From Stackebrandtia albiflava (GTDB lineage: Bacteria > Actinomycetota > Actinomycetes > Mycobacteriales > Micromonosporaceae), in the NCBI RefSeq assembly GCF_007994225.1, contig NZ_VLLL01000007.1:124001-188000 (forward strand): 64,000 nt of DNA. Direction: 5' to 3'. Every line of letters starts with the position of its first letter. The first letter of the stretch is position 1. The position numbers and the translations under genes are program-made. The notes beneath the pieces are model-generated. The model was not told the origin of the DNA. It did no database searches and saw only the letters and a program-made list of their open reading frames with translations. Below are positions 16,169-25,213 of this stretch, piece after piece.

Positions 16169-17131
16169 TCAGGTCAGCAGGGTGACCGTCGCCGTCAGGA
16201 CGAGCTGTCCCAGCGCGACCGGCACCAGCACCTTCCAGCACAACCGCTGCAGCTGGTCGACCCGCAACCTCGGATAGGACACCCGCAGCCAGATGACCAC
16301 GAACGACACCGCGCCCACCTTCAGCAGCGTCCACAGCCAGCCCAGCTCCTCCGAGGCGAACGGCCCACGCCACCCACCCAGGAACAGCACGGTGGTCAGT
16401 GCCGCGATCACCACGATCCCCGCGTACTCGGCGAGCAGGAACAACGCGAAGCGCAGCCCCGAGTACTCCGTCATGTAGCCGAACACCAGTTCCGAGTCCG
16501 CTATCGGCGCGTCGAACGGCGGCCGCCGGATCTCGGCCAGACCGGCGATGAAGAACACGCACAGCGCCGGCAACTGCCACAGCAGCCACCACGGGCTCCA
16601 CGCCTCCACGATGCCCGACAGCGACAGGGTGCCCGCCGCCATCGCGACACTCGCCGCCGCCAGCACGAACGGCAGCTCGTAGCCCAACAGCTGCGCGGCG
16701 GCCCGCATGGCACCCAGCAGGGTGTACTTGTTGGCGCTGGCCCACCCGGCCATCAGTACGGCCAGGATCCCGATGCCCACCACGGCGAGCACCATGAACA
16801 GTCCGATGTCGAGCGGCTGCGCGACCAGGTCGTTCGGACCGAGCGGAATCACCAGCAGCGCCAACAGGTACGGCAGCAGCGCGATCATGGGCGCGAGCTG
16901 GAACACCGGCCGGTCGGCGCGCGCCGGTGTGATGTCCTCCTTCTGCACGAACTTGACGCCGTCGGCGAGCAACTGCGCCCAGCCGCGGTAGGCGCCCGCG
17001 TACATCGGACCGAGCCGGCCCTGCATGTGCGCCATGACCTTGTGCTCGGTCTGTCCGACCACCAGCGGTAGCACCATGAAGGCGGCCAGTACCGCCACGA
17101 GACGGATGACGAGCTCAAGCCAGAAGGGCAT
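16169..17131 (-). CDS. nuoH: NADH-quinone oxidoreductase subunit H
   Basis: 320 residues from the ATG at 17131. Eight or so membrane helices with the conserved quinone-site loops of NuoH: QGRLGPMYAGAYRGWAQLLADGVKF (about residues 36-60), AEIRRPPFDAPIADSELV and the R-x-SYPRLRVDQLQ C-terminal loop. It couples quinone reduction by the peripheral arm to proton pumping. It ends the partial cluster nuoA-nuoB-DUF2252-nuoC-nuoH; nuoD is not in the window, nuoI and nuoJ are 15 kb away. Confidence 0.92.
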   Translation of the reverse strand: MPFWLELVIRLVAVLAAFMVLPLVVGQTEHKVMAHMQGRLGPMYAGAYRGWAQLLADGVKFVQKEDITPARADRPVFQLAPMIALLPYLLALLVIPLGPNDLVAQPLDIGLFMVLAVVGIGILAVLMAGWASANKYTLLGAMRAAAQLLGYELPFVLAAASVAMAAGTLSLSGIVEAWSPWWLLWQLPALCVFFIAGLAEIRRPPFDAPIADSELVFGYMTEYSGLRFALFLLAEYAGIVVIAALTTVLFLGGWRGPFASEELGWLWTLLKVGAVSFVVIWLRVSYPRLRVDQLQRLCWKVLVPVALGQLVLTATVTLLT

Positions 17132-17223
17132 GCGGTAACGCTATTACGTCACACCGCTCCCGTTCAACTCCCACACTGCGCGGTGGGCTCGGCCCGGTCA
17201 CCCCACTGGCACGACCGGCGGGC

Positions 17224-17754
17224 TCACGCACCGGCGGGCCGCCATTCGCCGTCGGCGGGCACCCCCGGTGGTCGCATCGGCTGCCGTTTGCGGCCGTGCT
17301 CGCCGCCGGGCTCCTTCGCGCCCGGCCACGGCTTCGCGACCCGCGACGCCAGCACGAAGTCCTTCCGCAGTGGATGCCCCTCGAACTCGGGCGCCAGCAG
17401 CAACGGGGACAGGTCCGGGTTGCCGGTGAAGCCGACGCCGAACATCTCGTGCGTCTCCCGTTCGTGCCAGGCCGCCCCCGGGTACACCGGCACGATCGAT
17501 TCCACCACCGGGTCACCGGGCAGGGTGCGCAATAGCAGGCCGCGCCGGTCCGCCAGCGACCACAGGTGCGCCACGATCCGGATGCCGTCCTCCGCCTCGT
17601 CGACGGCCGACAGCCAGTCGAAGAAGTCGCAACCGGCGTCCCTGGCCGCCTCGGCCGCCTCCCGCCACCGCTGCGGTGGCACGTCGACGACCGGGCGGGT
17701 GTCGCCAGGCGTCACCTGTCCCTCCACGGCCGCGGCGATGCCCTCAGCCCACAC
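17224..17754 (-). CDS. nuoC: NADH-quinone oxidoreductase subunit C
   Basis: 176 residues from a GTG at 17754, one base after the DUF2252 stop (TGA-C-GTG), so translation is coupled. Contains the 30-kDa-subunit signature: FFDWLSAVDE, PVYPGAAWHERETHEMFGVGFTGNPDLSPLLLAPEFEGHPLRKDF. The motif HERE-x-x-EMFG is diagnostic. Peripheral arm subunit next to the quinone site. It is a little short at the N-terminus compared with full-length NuoC and has a basic C-terminal tail. Confidence 0.88.
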   Translation of the reverse strand: MWAEGIAAAVEGQVTPGDTRPVVDVPPQRWREAAEAARDAGCDFFDWLSAVDEAEDGIRIVAHLWSLADRRGLLLRTLPGDPVVESIVPVYPGAAWHERETHEMFGVGFTGNPDLSPLLLAPEFEGHPLRKDFVLASRVAKPWPGAKEPGGEHGRKRQPMRPPGVPADGEWRPAGA

Positions 17755-17755
17755 G

Positions 17756-19060
17756 TCACACTCCGATCGGAAGCCGGTCGTTGCGGAACAGGTCCACGAA
17801 CAGTTGGTGGTCGGCGCGCGCCCGGCTGCCGTACCGGTGCGCGAAGTCGACCAGGAGCTCGGTGAACCCGGTGTCATCATCCCCGACGGCGGCGACGATC
17901 GCCTCCTCGGTGGAGTAATCCACCAGTCCGTGGTCCGACTCGTCGTCGGCGACCGAGTGCATCCGGGCGACGGCGCGTCCCAGGTAGCCGAGGACGGGAC
18001 GGATCTCCGCCGGTTCGTCCAGGTCGGACCAGTCGAGGTCGGCCGCGTACGGTGAGACCTCGGCGACGAGCTGACCGATCCCGCCGAGCTCGGTGTAGCC
18101 GCACCACGGGTCGGCGTAGGACTGCAACGCGCGTTGCGACTCGACGGTCCGGTGTCCCTGGTGCGCGAAGTAGCCGCGGATCTGCGGGTCGTCGATGACG
18201 CGGCTGACGGCGGGCACCTGGGCCTGTTTCATGTAGAGCAGGACGTCGTTCTCCAACGCCTGGCTGTTGCCCTCCAGCAGCAGGTTGTACGACGGCAGCC
18301 CGGCCGATCCGATGCCGACGCCCTTGCGCAACACGATGTCCTTGATGTGCAGCGCGGTGGGGCGGGTGATCCGGCCCGGCGGCAGTGTCGTCAGGTATCG
18401 CTCGAAGGCGGCGTGGACGCGGTCGCGTTGTTCGGCGGAGACCTCGTAGACACCCTCGCCCATGGTGAAGCGGCGGTCGTAGTCGACGACGTGGGTCTGC
18501 GAGTCCAGCAGGTGGAGTCGGGACCCGAGCCGGGCCTTCTGCAGCACCGCGTGGAGCGCGCCGTCGGTGGTGTCGAGGGTGAGTTCCCCGATCGCGTCGT
18601 CCCCGGCGGCGGCCAGCAGCCGCAGCTCCGCCAGGTACGCCGAGGCGAAACCGTTGACCAGGTCGGTGATGTCGTCGTCGGAGAGCGCCTTGGCGTATCC
18701 GATGAGCGCGACCGAGGCCACGAACCGCTTCAGGTCCCAGATGAACGGTCCCACGTACGCCTCGTCGAAGTCGTTGACGTTGAAGACCAGCAGGCCGTTG
18801 GCGTTCATGTAGGTGCCGAAGTTCTCGGCGTGCAGGTCGCCGTGTATCCAGACCCGGGACGTGCGTTCGTCGCAGTAGTCCGGCTTGTCGGACTGGACGT
18901 CGGAGTAGAACAGGCACGCGCTGCCCCGGTAGAACGCGAACGGCGACGCGGCCATCTTCCGGAACTTCCGGTGGAACGCGTGGGGGTCGGCGGCCATGCC
19001 GTCACCGAACTCGGTGGTCAGCACCTCGATGATGTGTGCGGTGCGTGCGGAGGAGGTCAA
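17756..19060 (-). CDS. DUF2252 protein (kinase-like fold) inserted in the nuo cluster
   Basis: 434 residues from a TTG at 19060, chosen because AAAGGA lies 9 nt upstream; a GTG at 19078 has no such site. DUF2252 markers: HRKFRKMAASPFAFYRGSA, WIHGDLHAENFG (catalytic-loop-like HGDxHxxNFG) and NVNDFDEA (DFD metal-loop-like). These resemble aminoglycoside phosphotransferase/kinase-fold enzymes, but no substrate is known. It lies between nuoB and nuoC with a 1-nt gap to nuoC and 30 nt to nuoB, so it is co-transcribed with complex I genes. Metabolic link is not obvious. Confidence 0.85.
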   Translation of the reverse strand: MTSSARTAHIIEVLTTEFGDGMAADPHAFHRKFRKMAASPFAFYRGSACLFYSDVQSDKPDYCDERTSRVWIHGDLHAENFGTYMNANGLLVFNVNDFDEAYVGPFIWDLKRFVASVALIGYAKALSDDDITDLVNGFASAYLAELRLLAAAGDDAIGELTLDTTDGALHAVLQKARLGSRLHLLDSQTHVVDYDRRFTMGEGVYEVSAEQRDRVHAAFERYLTTLPPGRITRPTALHIKDIVLRKGVGIGSAGLPSYNLLLEGNSQALENDVLLYMKQAQVPAVSRVIDDPQIRGYFAHQGHRTVESQRALQSYADPWCGYTELGGIGQLVAEVSPYAADLDWSDLDEPAEIRPVLGYLGRAVARMHSVADDESDHGLVDYSTEEAIVAAVGDDDTGFTELLVDFAHRYGSRARADHQLFVDLFRNDRLPIGV

Positions 19061-19090
19061 GGGGTGTGGTCCTTTCACGGTGCGGGGTGG

Positions 19091-19633
19091 TTACCGGTCC
19101 GGGGGGCGCACCATCCCGGCGGTCAGCGACGCGGCGTCGCGGGGCAGGCCGCCGATACCGGCCGGTTCCGCGGCGATCTTCTCCTGAAGCCGCATGATGC
19201 CGTGCAACAGCGCCTCGGGACGGGGTGGGCAGCCGGGCACGTACACGTCCACGGGGATGATCTGGTCGACGCCCTTGGTGACGCTGTACGAGTCCCAGTA
19301 GGGACCACCGGTGTTGCTGCAGGCCCCGAAGGAGATGACGTACTTCGGTTCGGGCATCTGGTCGTAGAGGCGTTTGATCGCGGGGGCCATCTTGTCGGTG
19401 ACGGTGCCGGAGACGACCATGAGGTCGGCCTGCCGGGGGCCGTGCGCGAACGGGATGACGCCCAGTCGCATGAAGTCGTGCCTGCCCATGGAGGTGGCGA
19501 TGAACTCGATCGCGCAGCAGGCCAGCCCGAAGTTGAACACCCAGAGGGAGTAGCGGCGGCCCCAGTTCAGCAGGAACCGGATCGGTTCGCCGAGGACTCC
19601 GCCGACTCCGCGACCGGGCATGCCGAGGTTCAC
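19091..19633 (-). CDS. nuoB: NADH-quinone oxidoreductase subunit B
   Basis: 180 residues from a GTG at 19633 overlapping the nuoA stop by 4 nt (GTGA). Iron-sulfur cluster N2 ligands are all visible: the tandem Cys pair in GLACCAIEF, Cys in [10 protein letters not shown] and Cys in [13 protein letters not shown]. NuoB passes electrons to quinone. Longer in-frame extension upstream overlaps nuoA and is not used. Followed by the DUF2252 gene instead of nuoC. Confidence 0.92.
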   Translation of the reverse strand: MNLGMPGRGVGGVLGEPIRFLLNWGRRYSLWVFNFGLACCAIEFIATSMGRHDFMRLGVIPFAHGPRQADLMVVSGTVTDKMAPAIKRLYDQMPEPKYVISFGACSNTGGPYWDSYSVTKGVDQIIPVDVYVPGCPPRPEALLHGIMRLQEKIAAEPAGIGGLPRDAASLTAGMVRPPDR

Positions 19634-20004
19634 AGCCACCGCAACACTCCTTTGCGCCACGCGTATGCCAGGCCGAGCGCCAGCACCGCCACGAACACTC
19701 CCATCTCGGCCGCCGCGGTCACCCCGAAGCCGGGCCGGTCGTACACGACCGCCCAGGGGAACAGGAAGACGCTCTCGACCGCGAACAGCGCGTAGAGGAA
19801 AGCGTAGACGTAGTACCTGATCTGCATCTGTGCCCAGCCGTCGCCGACCGGGTCGAGCCCGCATTCGTAGGTGGTCTGTTTGGCCGGTGAGGGGGCCTGG
19901 GTGCGCAGCAGCCGGTTCGCCGCGAACGCGGCGATCGACACCAGCACTCCGAGCACCAGGAGGAATCCCAGGGTGGAGTACGAGGCCAGGTAAGTGGTGC
20001 CCAT
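19630..20004 (-). CDS. nuoA: NADH-quinone oxidoreductase subunit A
   Basis: 124 residues from the ATG at 20004. Three membrane helices and the conserved loop [11 protein letters not shown] with Cys between helices 1 and 2, followed by [24 protein letters not shown]. All are NuoA hallmarks. First gene of the partial nuo cluster; the preceding 114 bp separate it from the divergent toxin-antitoxin pair. Confidence 0.92.
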   Translation of the reverse strand: MGTTYLASYSTLGFLLVLGVLVSIAAFAANRLLRTQAPSPAKQTTYECGLDPVGDGWAQMQIRYYVYAFLYALFAVESVFLFPWAVVYDRPGFGVTAAAEMGVFVAVLALGLAYAWRKGVLRWL

Positions 20005-20106
20005 GGTTTCACAGACTAGTCCTGTGCCACCATCGCCGCATGTGCCTGCGAAGAGGCGCCGCGACCGGTCAGCGGGAACCACGGAGCACGTGTTTAACGA
20101 CTGTTG

Positions 20107-20112
20107 TACACT
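20107..20112 (+). promoter_or_regulatory. -10 element of toxin-antitoxin operon
   Basis: TACACT, 6 nt before the ATG at 20119, inside a TGTACA-containing stretch. Fits the leaderless pattern seen across the window. Confidence 0.5.
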
Positions 20113-20118
20113 GGTCGG

Positions 20119-20358
20119 ATGACTGTGGGATTCCGGGCCACCGAAGAAGACGTGAGAATCATCGAGGAGCAGCGCCGCGAGGGCGAAAGCACCACCGAAG
20201 TGCTTCGTCGTGGGCTTCGACTCCTCGACCGTGCCGCGTGGGAGGACCGCGCCCGCGAAGACATGTACCGGCTGCGAGATGAAGATCTTTCGCAGGAGCC
20301 CGATGAATGGGAGTACACCGAGACCGGTGAGGTGCGCATCGTCGGAGGCGGAGGTTGA
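20119..20358 (+). CDS. RHH-type antitoxin
   Basis: 79 residues from the ATG at 20119. Starts with a beta strand and two helices of ribbon-helix-helix type (TVGFRATEEDVRIIEEQRREGESTTEVLRRGLRLLDR) and ends with an acidic, unstructured tail (EDLSQEPDEWEYTETGEVR) of the sort that wraps a toxin. Overlaps the PemK-like toxin gene by 4 nt (TTGA). It should bind its own promoter and neutralise the toxin. Confidence 0.8.
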   Translation: MTVGFRATEEDVRIIEEQRREGESTTEVLRRGLRLLDRAAWEDRAREDMYRLRDEDLSQEPDEWEYTETGEVRIVGGGG

Positions 20359-20687
20359 TCAGGGGTGCCGTGTATCCCATCGACCTCGGGGATCACAAAC
20401 GCGGCCACGAACAACGTGGAAGGCGTTTCGGCGTCATGGTCAGCGTGACCCAGGACACGTGGAGCACCGTGACCGTGGTGCCCACCTCGACCAGTGCTCA
20501 GCCGTCGTCGTTCCGGCCTGAACTCGTCTTGCTGGGACGGGAGACCCGACTGCTCGTCGATCAGATCCGCAGTATCGACATCAGGTACGTCCTCGGCGAT
20601 CCGATGGACTACCTCGATCGCACCGAGATGGCGCAACTGGACTACACCCTCCACCGGTATCTCGGGCTCACCATGGGGTGGAACTGA
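20355..20687 (+). CDS. MazF/PemK-family toxin
   Basis: 110 residues from a TTG at 20355 overlapping the antitoxin stop. PemK/MazF fold is indicated by RGAVYPIDLGDHKRGHEQRGRRFGVMVS, the long conserved VVPTSTSAQPSSFRPEL strand-loop and TRLLVDQIRSID. Family members are mRNA-cleaving endoribonucleases. The core PTSTS-x-FRPE and DQIRSID motifs look intact, so it is probably active. A strong bidirectional terminator follows. Confidence 0.85.
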   Translation: MIRGAVYPIDLGDHKRGHEQRGRRFGVMVSVTQDTWSTVTVVPTSTSAQPSSFRPELVLLGRETRLLVDQIRSIDIRYVLGDPMDYLDRTEMAQLDYTLHRYLGLTMGWN

Positions 20688-20718
20688 CCGCGGCCCGGCG
20701 GGTCGGGCCGGGCCGCGG
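20688..20718. terminator. bidirectional terminator
   Basis: Perfect 12-bp stem CCGCGGCCCGGC / GCCGGGCCGCGG, 7-nt loop, beginning at the base after the toxin stop and lying 15 nt from the stop of the convergent hydrolase gene. Confidence 0.8.
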
Positions 20719-20732
20719 GTGGTGTGTCGTGG

Positions 20733-21539
20733 CTACAGGTGCGCGTTCAGCGCCTCCATGTACCCGATGCCGTGACCGTTCCGGTTCGGGTGGTACGACT
20801 CGGGGATGTTGAACCTGAGACCGTTGACGTAGGCGCCGGAGGTGCACACGCCGTGTCCCTCGAATGCCGGGATCGGGTCCACATAGGTGAATCCGGCGTT
20901 CTGCGCCGCGGTACTGATGACACCGTTGAGCACGTAGTTGGCCTCGTTGATGCGGGCCTGCTCGTCCAGGTTGATGCCGGTGTTGCCGAAGCAGCTCCGG
21001 CCGCTGAACAGCTTCGGATATCCGAGGATCAGCACCTGCGCGTTGGGCGCGCGGCTGCCGATCTCGGCGTACAGGTCGCTCAGCAGGCCGGGGAGCCGCT
21101 GCTGCGCGTCGGCCTCGGCGGCCTCGACCTTGTCGGTGCAGCCGGCCGTGCTGCTGGTGGTGCAGGTGATGATGACGCTGGAGAAGCCGACGTCGTTGCC
21201 ACCGACCGACAGGGTCACCAGGTCGGTGCCGGCCGACAGGGCGGGCAGTTGGTCGGAGTGGATGTCGGCGACCTTGGCGCCGCTGCAGGACTGGAAGTCG
21301 AGGGTGGCGCCGAGTTGGTCCGCCAACAGCGGGCTGTAGGCGTTCTGGGACTGGAGGCAGTCGCCGCCCTTCCAGCTGTCGGTGGAGATTTCGGCGTAGT
21401 TTCCGGCACCGCTGCCGGAGGCGAAGGAGTCGCCCATGGCGACGTACTCGATCGATTCGTTGGCGGAGGCGACGGACGGGAACACGAACGTCACCGCGAG
21501 CGCGGCGACGAGGGTGAGGGAGAGTCGGGCGGTTCGCAT
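20733..21539 (-). CDS. secreted SGNH/GDSL hydrolase (esterase/lipase)
   Basis: 268 residues from the ATG at 21539. Sec signal peptide (hydrophobic core to about residue 22, cleavage likely after VASA). Block I YVAMGDSFASGSGAG with nucleophile Ser38, block III TLSVGGNDVGFS with oxyanion Asn, block V SYHPNRNGH with catalytic His. Six or so cysteines suggest disulfides like those of Streptomyces-type secreted SGNH lipases. Acts outside the cell on ester substrates. A candidate promoter lies about 220-250 bp upstream. Confidence 0.88.
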   Translation of the reverse strand: MRTARLSLTLVAALAVTFVFPSVASANESIEYVAMGDSFASGSGAGNYAEISTDSWKGGDCLQSQNAYSPLLADQLGATLDFQSCSGAKVADIHSDQLPALSAGTDLVTLSVGGNDVGFSSVIITCTTSSTAGCTDKVEAAEADAQQRLPGLLSDLYAEIGSRAPNAQVLILGYPKLFSGRSCFGNTGINLDEQARINEANYVLNGVISTAAQNAGFTYVDPIPAFEGHGVCTSGAYVNGLRFNIPESYHPNRNGHGIGYMEALNAHL

Positions 21540-21994
21540 GTGGTCGTCTTTCGCGACAGGCCCTGCCGGGGCGGGCTCGCCGCCGGTGCGGTCCGCCTCG
21601 GGGAAGTGGGCATCACCGGGACGCGAGCGGGGCAGGGGATACGGGGTGGGGGCTTTCCTGTGGTCGGGGTGGGCATGGGACGGGTCGACGTGGGCACGGT
21701 CGATCCCTCCTGGATGGAGGATGTCGGGGCCGTGCCGGTCGGCCTCTCGAAACTTCGTCCGGCGTCATTTTCACACGTGGTGACGGAAAGTCAAGCCCCA
21801 CAGACGGTCCCGGCGGCCCGGATCCGGACGGTCATCGCCTCCCGACCTGCGACTACACGTCCCGGCGGGTGGTACGAATCGATTCACACGGCGGTGCCGC
21901 GACGCGCCGCCCCGCCACACGTCTCGCCATAGTGGATGATCGCACCACGCCCGTACGACACCCCGCGAGCACCCGAGCCGCCCCGGGCACGACA
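21540..21994. other. long 5' region of the hydrolase gene
   Basis: About 455 bases without a gene. On the minus strand a TTGACT (21789-21794) is followed after 17 nt by AAAATG (21766-21771), a possible promoter that would give a 5' leader of roughly 220 nt. The remainder is GC-rich and no convincing ORF, RNA or repeat was recognised. Confidence 0.3.
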
Positions 21995-22026
21995 ACGGCG
22001 GCCCGGTAAGGGAACCGGGCCGCCGT
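21995..22026. terminator. terminator downstream of korAB
   Basis: Perfect 13-bp stem ACGGCGGCCCGGT / ACCGGGCCGCCGT with 6-nt loop AAGGGA, 12 nt past the minus-strand korB stop. Confidence 0.8.
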
Positions 22027-22038
22027 GTGTCTCCGTCG

Positions 22039-23070
22039 TTACAGGATGGTCCAGGTGTCGGAACCCGTCAGGAGCCCCGCCAGCTCCGCCTCTGCCGCAC
22101 CGTCCGACTGCGCGTCGCTGACCTGCTGCCGCACGATCGAGTCGTAGGTGTCGCGCCGCACCGAACGGAACACGCCGATCGGCGTGTGGTCGAGCGAGTC
22201 ACCGGACAACCGGCTCAACGCGAACGCGTAGGAGGGATCGGCGGCCGTGGAGTCGTGGACGACGATGTCGGACTCGGCCACGTCGGCGGTCTCGGCCACC
22301 GCCAGACCCCAGCCGTTCCGGACGACACAGTGCCGCCCCTCCGGTCCGAACACGATCGGTTCGCCGTGGACGAGCCGGATCAGCGCCTCGTCACGCGACT
22401 CCGGCGACTTCAACACCTCGAAGGCGTCGTCGTTGAAGATCGGGCAGTTCTGGTAGATCTCCACGAACGCGCTGCCCTGGTGGACCGCCGCCGCCCGCAG
22501 CACCTCCTGGAGGTGCTTGCGGTCGGAGTCGAGGGTGCGTGCCACGAAGGACGCCTCGGCTCCCAGCACCAGCGACAACGGGTTGAACGGCGCGTCGGCC
22601 GAACCGTACGGCGTCGACTTGGTGATCTTGCCGGTCTCCGACGTCGGCGAGTACTGGCCCTTGGTCAGGCCGTAGATCCGGTTGTTGAACAACAGGATCT
22701 TCAGGTTGACGTTGCGCCGCAACGCGTGGATCAGGTGGTTGCCGCCGATCGAGAGGGCGTCGCCGTCACCGGTGACCACCCACACCGACAGGTCGGGGCG
22801 GCTGGTCGCCAACCCGGTCGCGATGGCGGGCGCCCGGCCGTGGATCGAGTGCATCCCGTAGGTGTTGAGGTAGTACGGGAACCGGGACGAGCAGCCGATT
22901 CCGGAGACGAAGCAGATCCGTTCCCGCTCCATGCCCAGTTCCGGAAGGAACGACTGCACGGCCGCCAGGATCGCGTAGTCACCGCAACCCGGGCACCACC
23001 GGACCTCCTGGTCGCTCTTGAAGTCCTTGGCCTTCAACGGCTGTATCGGAAGGCTCAGCTTGTCAGACAT
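22039..23070 (-). CDS. korB: 2-oxoacid:ferredoxin oxidoreductase subunit beta
   Basis: 343 residues from the ATG at 23070, overlapping korA by 8 nt. Thiamine diphosphate-binding half of a 2-oxoglutarate-type ferredoxin oxidoreductase: WCPGCGDYAIL (Cys26, Cys29 cluster ligands), GIGCSSRFPYYL, TGDGDALSIGGNH (Mg/ThDP site) and NNRIYGLTKGQYSPTS. In mycobacteria KorAB supplies an alternative to 2-oxoglutarate dehydrogenase. Sits near complex I and polyprenyl synthase genes, a respiratory context shared with other actinomycetes. Confidence 0.92.
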   Translation of the reverse strand: MSDKLSLPIQPLKAKDFKSDQEVRWCPGCGDYAILAAVQSFLPELGMERERICFVSGIGCSSRFPYYLNTYGMHSIHGRAPAIATGLATSRPDLSVWVVTGDGDALSIGGNHLIHALRRNVNLKILLFNNRIYGLTKGQYSPTSETGKITKSTPYGSADAPFNPLSLVLGAEASFVARTLDSDRKHLQEVLRAAAVHQGSAFVEIYQNCPIFNDDAFEVLKSPESRDEALIRLVHGEPIVFGPEGRHCVVRNGWGLAVAETADVAESDIVVHDSTAADPSYAFALSRLSGDSLDHTPIGVFRSVRRDTYDSIVRQQVSDAQSDGAAEAELAGLLTGSDTWTIL

Positions 23071-24916
23071 TCTTGACGACCTCTTCCAGCACGGTCTCCA
23101 ACTCCTGGGAGGTGAACGGCAGGCCGCGCACCTGGTTGTACGCGACCACGTCGACGCCGAAGCGGGCACGCAACACGGCGGACAACTGGCCGAGGTTCAT
23201 CTCGGGCACGACGACCCGCTTGTACCCGGCGAGCACCTCGGCGAGGTTGGCCGGCATCGGGTTGAGGTGACGCAGGTGCGCCTGCGCGATGTGCAAGCCG
23301 CGTTGCCGCAGCGCCCGGCAGGCCGCACCGATCGGCCCGTACGTGGAACCCCAACCGAGCACGAGGACGTCGGCCTCGCCTTCGGGATCCTCCACCACGA
23401 CGTCCGGGACCTCGATGCGGTCGATCCGGGCGGCACGGGTGCGGACCATGAAGTCGTGGTTGGCCGGGTCGTAGGAGATGTCACCGGTGCCGTCGCGTTT
23501 CTCCAGTCCACCGATGCGGTGTTGGAGCCCGGGCGTGCCGGGGACCGCCCACGGCCGGGCGAGGGTCTCCGGGTCCCGCTTGTACGGCCAGAACACCTCC
23601 GTGCCGTCGTCGAGGATGTGGTTGGGTCCGGACGCGAACTCCACGGTCAGGTCCGGCAACGCGGACACGTCCGGCAGCCGCCACGGTTCGGAACCGTTGG
23701 CCAGGTAGCCGTCCGACAGCAGCATGACCGGCGTCCGGTACGTCACCGCGATACGGCACGCCTCGATCGCCGCGTCGAAGCAGTCGGCGGGCGTGCAGGG
23801 CGCGACGACGGCTATCGGCGCCTCACCGTGCCTGCCGTACAGGGCCATCATCAGGTCGGCCTGTTCGGTCTTGGTGGGCAGGCCCGTCGAAGGCCCGGCG
23901 CGCTGCACGTCGACGATGACCAGCGGAAGCTCCAACGACACGGCGAGGCTGATCGTCTCCGACTTCAGGGCGATACCGGGGCCGGAACTGGTCGTGACGC
24001 CGAGGGCGCCGCCGTAGGAGGCGCCGAGCGCCGCGCCGACCGCCGCGATCTCGTCCTCCGCCTGGAACGTGGTGACGCCGAACCGCTTGTGCCGGCTGAG
24101 TTCGTGCAGGATGTCCGACGCCGGCGTGATCGGGTAGGCGCCGAGGAACACCGGCAGCTTCGCCCGCACACCGGCGGCGACGATCCCGTACGCGAGCGCC
24201 AGGTTCCCGGTGATGTTGCGGTAGGTACCCGGCTGGAGGGACGCGGGCGGCACCTCGTACCGAACCGCGAAGCTCTCGGTGGTCTCACCGTAGGCGTGAC
24301 CGGCGCGAAGCGCCGCGATGTTCGCCTGCGCCAGTTCGGGGCGGGCGGCGAACTTCTTGGAGATGAACGCCTCGGTCGTGTCGGTGGGACGCGAGTAGAG
24401 CCAGGAGATCAGGCCGAGGGCGAACATGTTCTTGGCGCGGGCGGCCTCGTTCTTGCCGATGTCGAAGTTCGACAGCGCCTCGATCGTCAACGACGTCAAC
24501 GGCACCGCGTGAACCTGGTAGGGCTCCAGGCTGTCGTCTTCGAGCGGGTTGGCCTGGTAGCCGACCTTCTTCAGGTTGCGGGCGGTGAACTCGTCGGAGT
24601 TGACGACGATGGTCGCGCCGCCGGGCAGGTCGGGCAGGTTCGCCTTCAGCGCCGCCGGGTTCATCGCCACCAGGACCCCCGGCGCGTCGCCGGGTGTGAG
24701 GATGTCGGTGTCGGCGAAGTGGATCTGGAAGCTCGACACGCCGGGCAGGGTACCGGCGGGGGCTCGGATCTCGGCCGGGAAGTTCGGCAGGGTGGACAAG
24801 TCGTTGCCGAGTTTGGCGGTCTCGGCGGTAAACCGATCACCGGTGAGCTGCATTCCGTCGCCGGAGTCTCCCGCGAAACGAATGACAACCCGGTCCAGTT
24901 GTCGGACGGTATTCAC
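23063..24916 (-). CDS. korA: 2-oxoacid:acceptor oxidoreductase subunit alpha (gamma-alpha fusion)
   Basis: 617 residues from a GTG at 24916 (VNTVRQLDRVVIRFAGDSGDG). The long open frame upstream is not similar to the family. N-terminal gamma domain (to about residue 190, with FAGDSGDGMQLTGDRF) fused to the alpha domain (GAYPITPASDILHELSRH, FQAEDEIAAVGAALGASYGG). This is the mycobacterial KorA layout. First gene of korAB; ribosome-binding sequence AGGAG lies 11 nt upstream. Confidence 0.92.
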   Translation of the reverse strand: MNTVRQLDRVVIRFAGDSGDGMQLTGDRFTAETAKLGNDLSTLPNFPAEIRAPAGTLPGVSSFQIHFADTDILTPGDAPGVLVAMNPAALKANLPDLPGGATIVVNSDEFTARNLKKVGYQANPLEDDSLEPYQVHAVPLTSLTIEALSNFDIGKNEAARAKNMFALGLISWLYSRPTDTTEAFISKKFAARPELAQANIAALRAGHAYGETTESFAVRYEVPPASLQPGTYRNITGNLALAYGIVAAGVRAKLPVFLGAYPITPASDILHELSRHKRFGVTTFQAEDEIAAVGAALGASYGGALGVTTSSGPGIALKSETISLAVSLELPLVIVDVQRAGPSTGLPTKTEQADLMMALYGRHGEAPIAVVAPCTPADCFDAAIEACRIAVTYRTPVMLLSDGYLANGSEPWRLPDVSALPDLTVEFASGPNHILDDGTEVFWPYKRDPETLARPWAVPGTPGLQHRIGGLEKRDGTGDISYDPANHDFMVRTRAARIDRIEVPDVVVEDPEGEADVLVLGWGSTYGPIGAACRALRQRGLHIAQAHLRHLNPMPANLAEVLAGYKRVVVPEMNLGQLSAVLRARFGVDVVAYNQVRGLPFTSQELETVLEEVVKNV

Positions 24917-25213
24917 CTTTAAGCACTCTCCTTGGCGGGCTGACCGAAGCCAGGTGGCGATCGGGATCCCGTCCCGGTTGCAGGCTCCCGGGGTCGGATG
25001 GCGGCCCTCCACGAGCGGGTGTGGTCCCGGCGTGGCGACACCCGGTTCCGGCCGCCGCCGGGACCCGTACGTCACCATGCCCGTTGCCACACTCTCTCGC
25101 CATGGACCATCCACCACCGCAAAACTCTTACACTCGCGATCGTACGTCGCGGGTTCGGGGATATCGCGGTGTGCGACGGACGACACCGATGTCGCCGTAG
25201 CCTCACTCGCCGG
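24917..25213. other. intergenic region korA / sigma-factor partner
   Basis: About 300 bases carrying the korA promoter on the minus strand and the 3' side of the downstream sigma operon. No ORF, hairpin or repeat stands out. Confidence 0.3.

Noticed and set aside
18134-19795. 553-residue plus-strand open frame
   Set aside because: Antisense to DUF2252 and nuoB, both clearly real.
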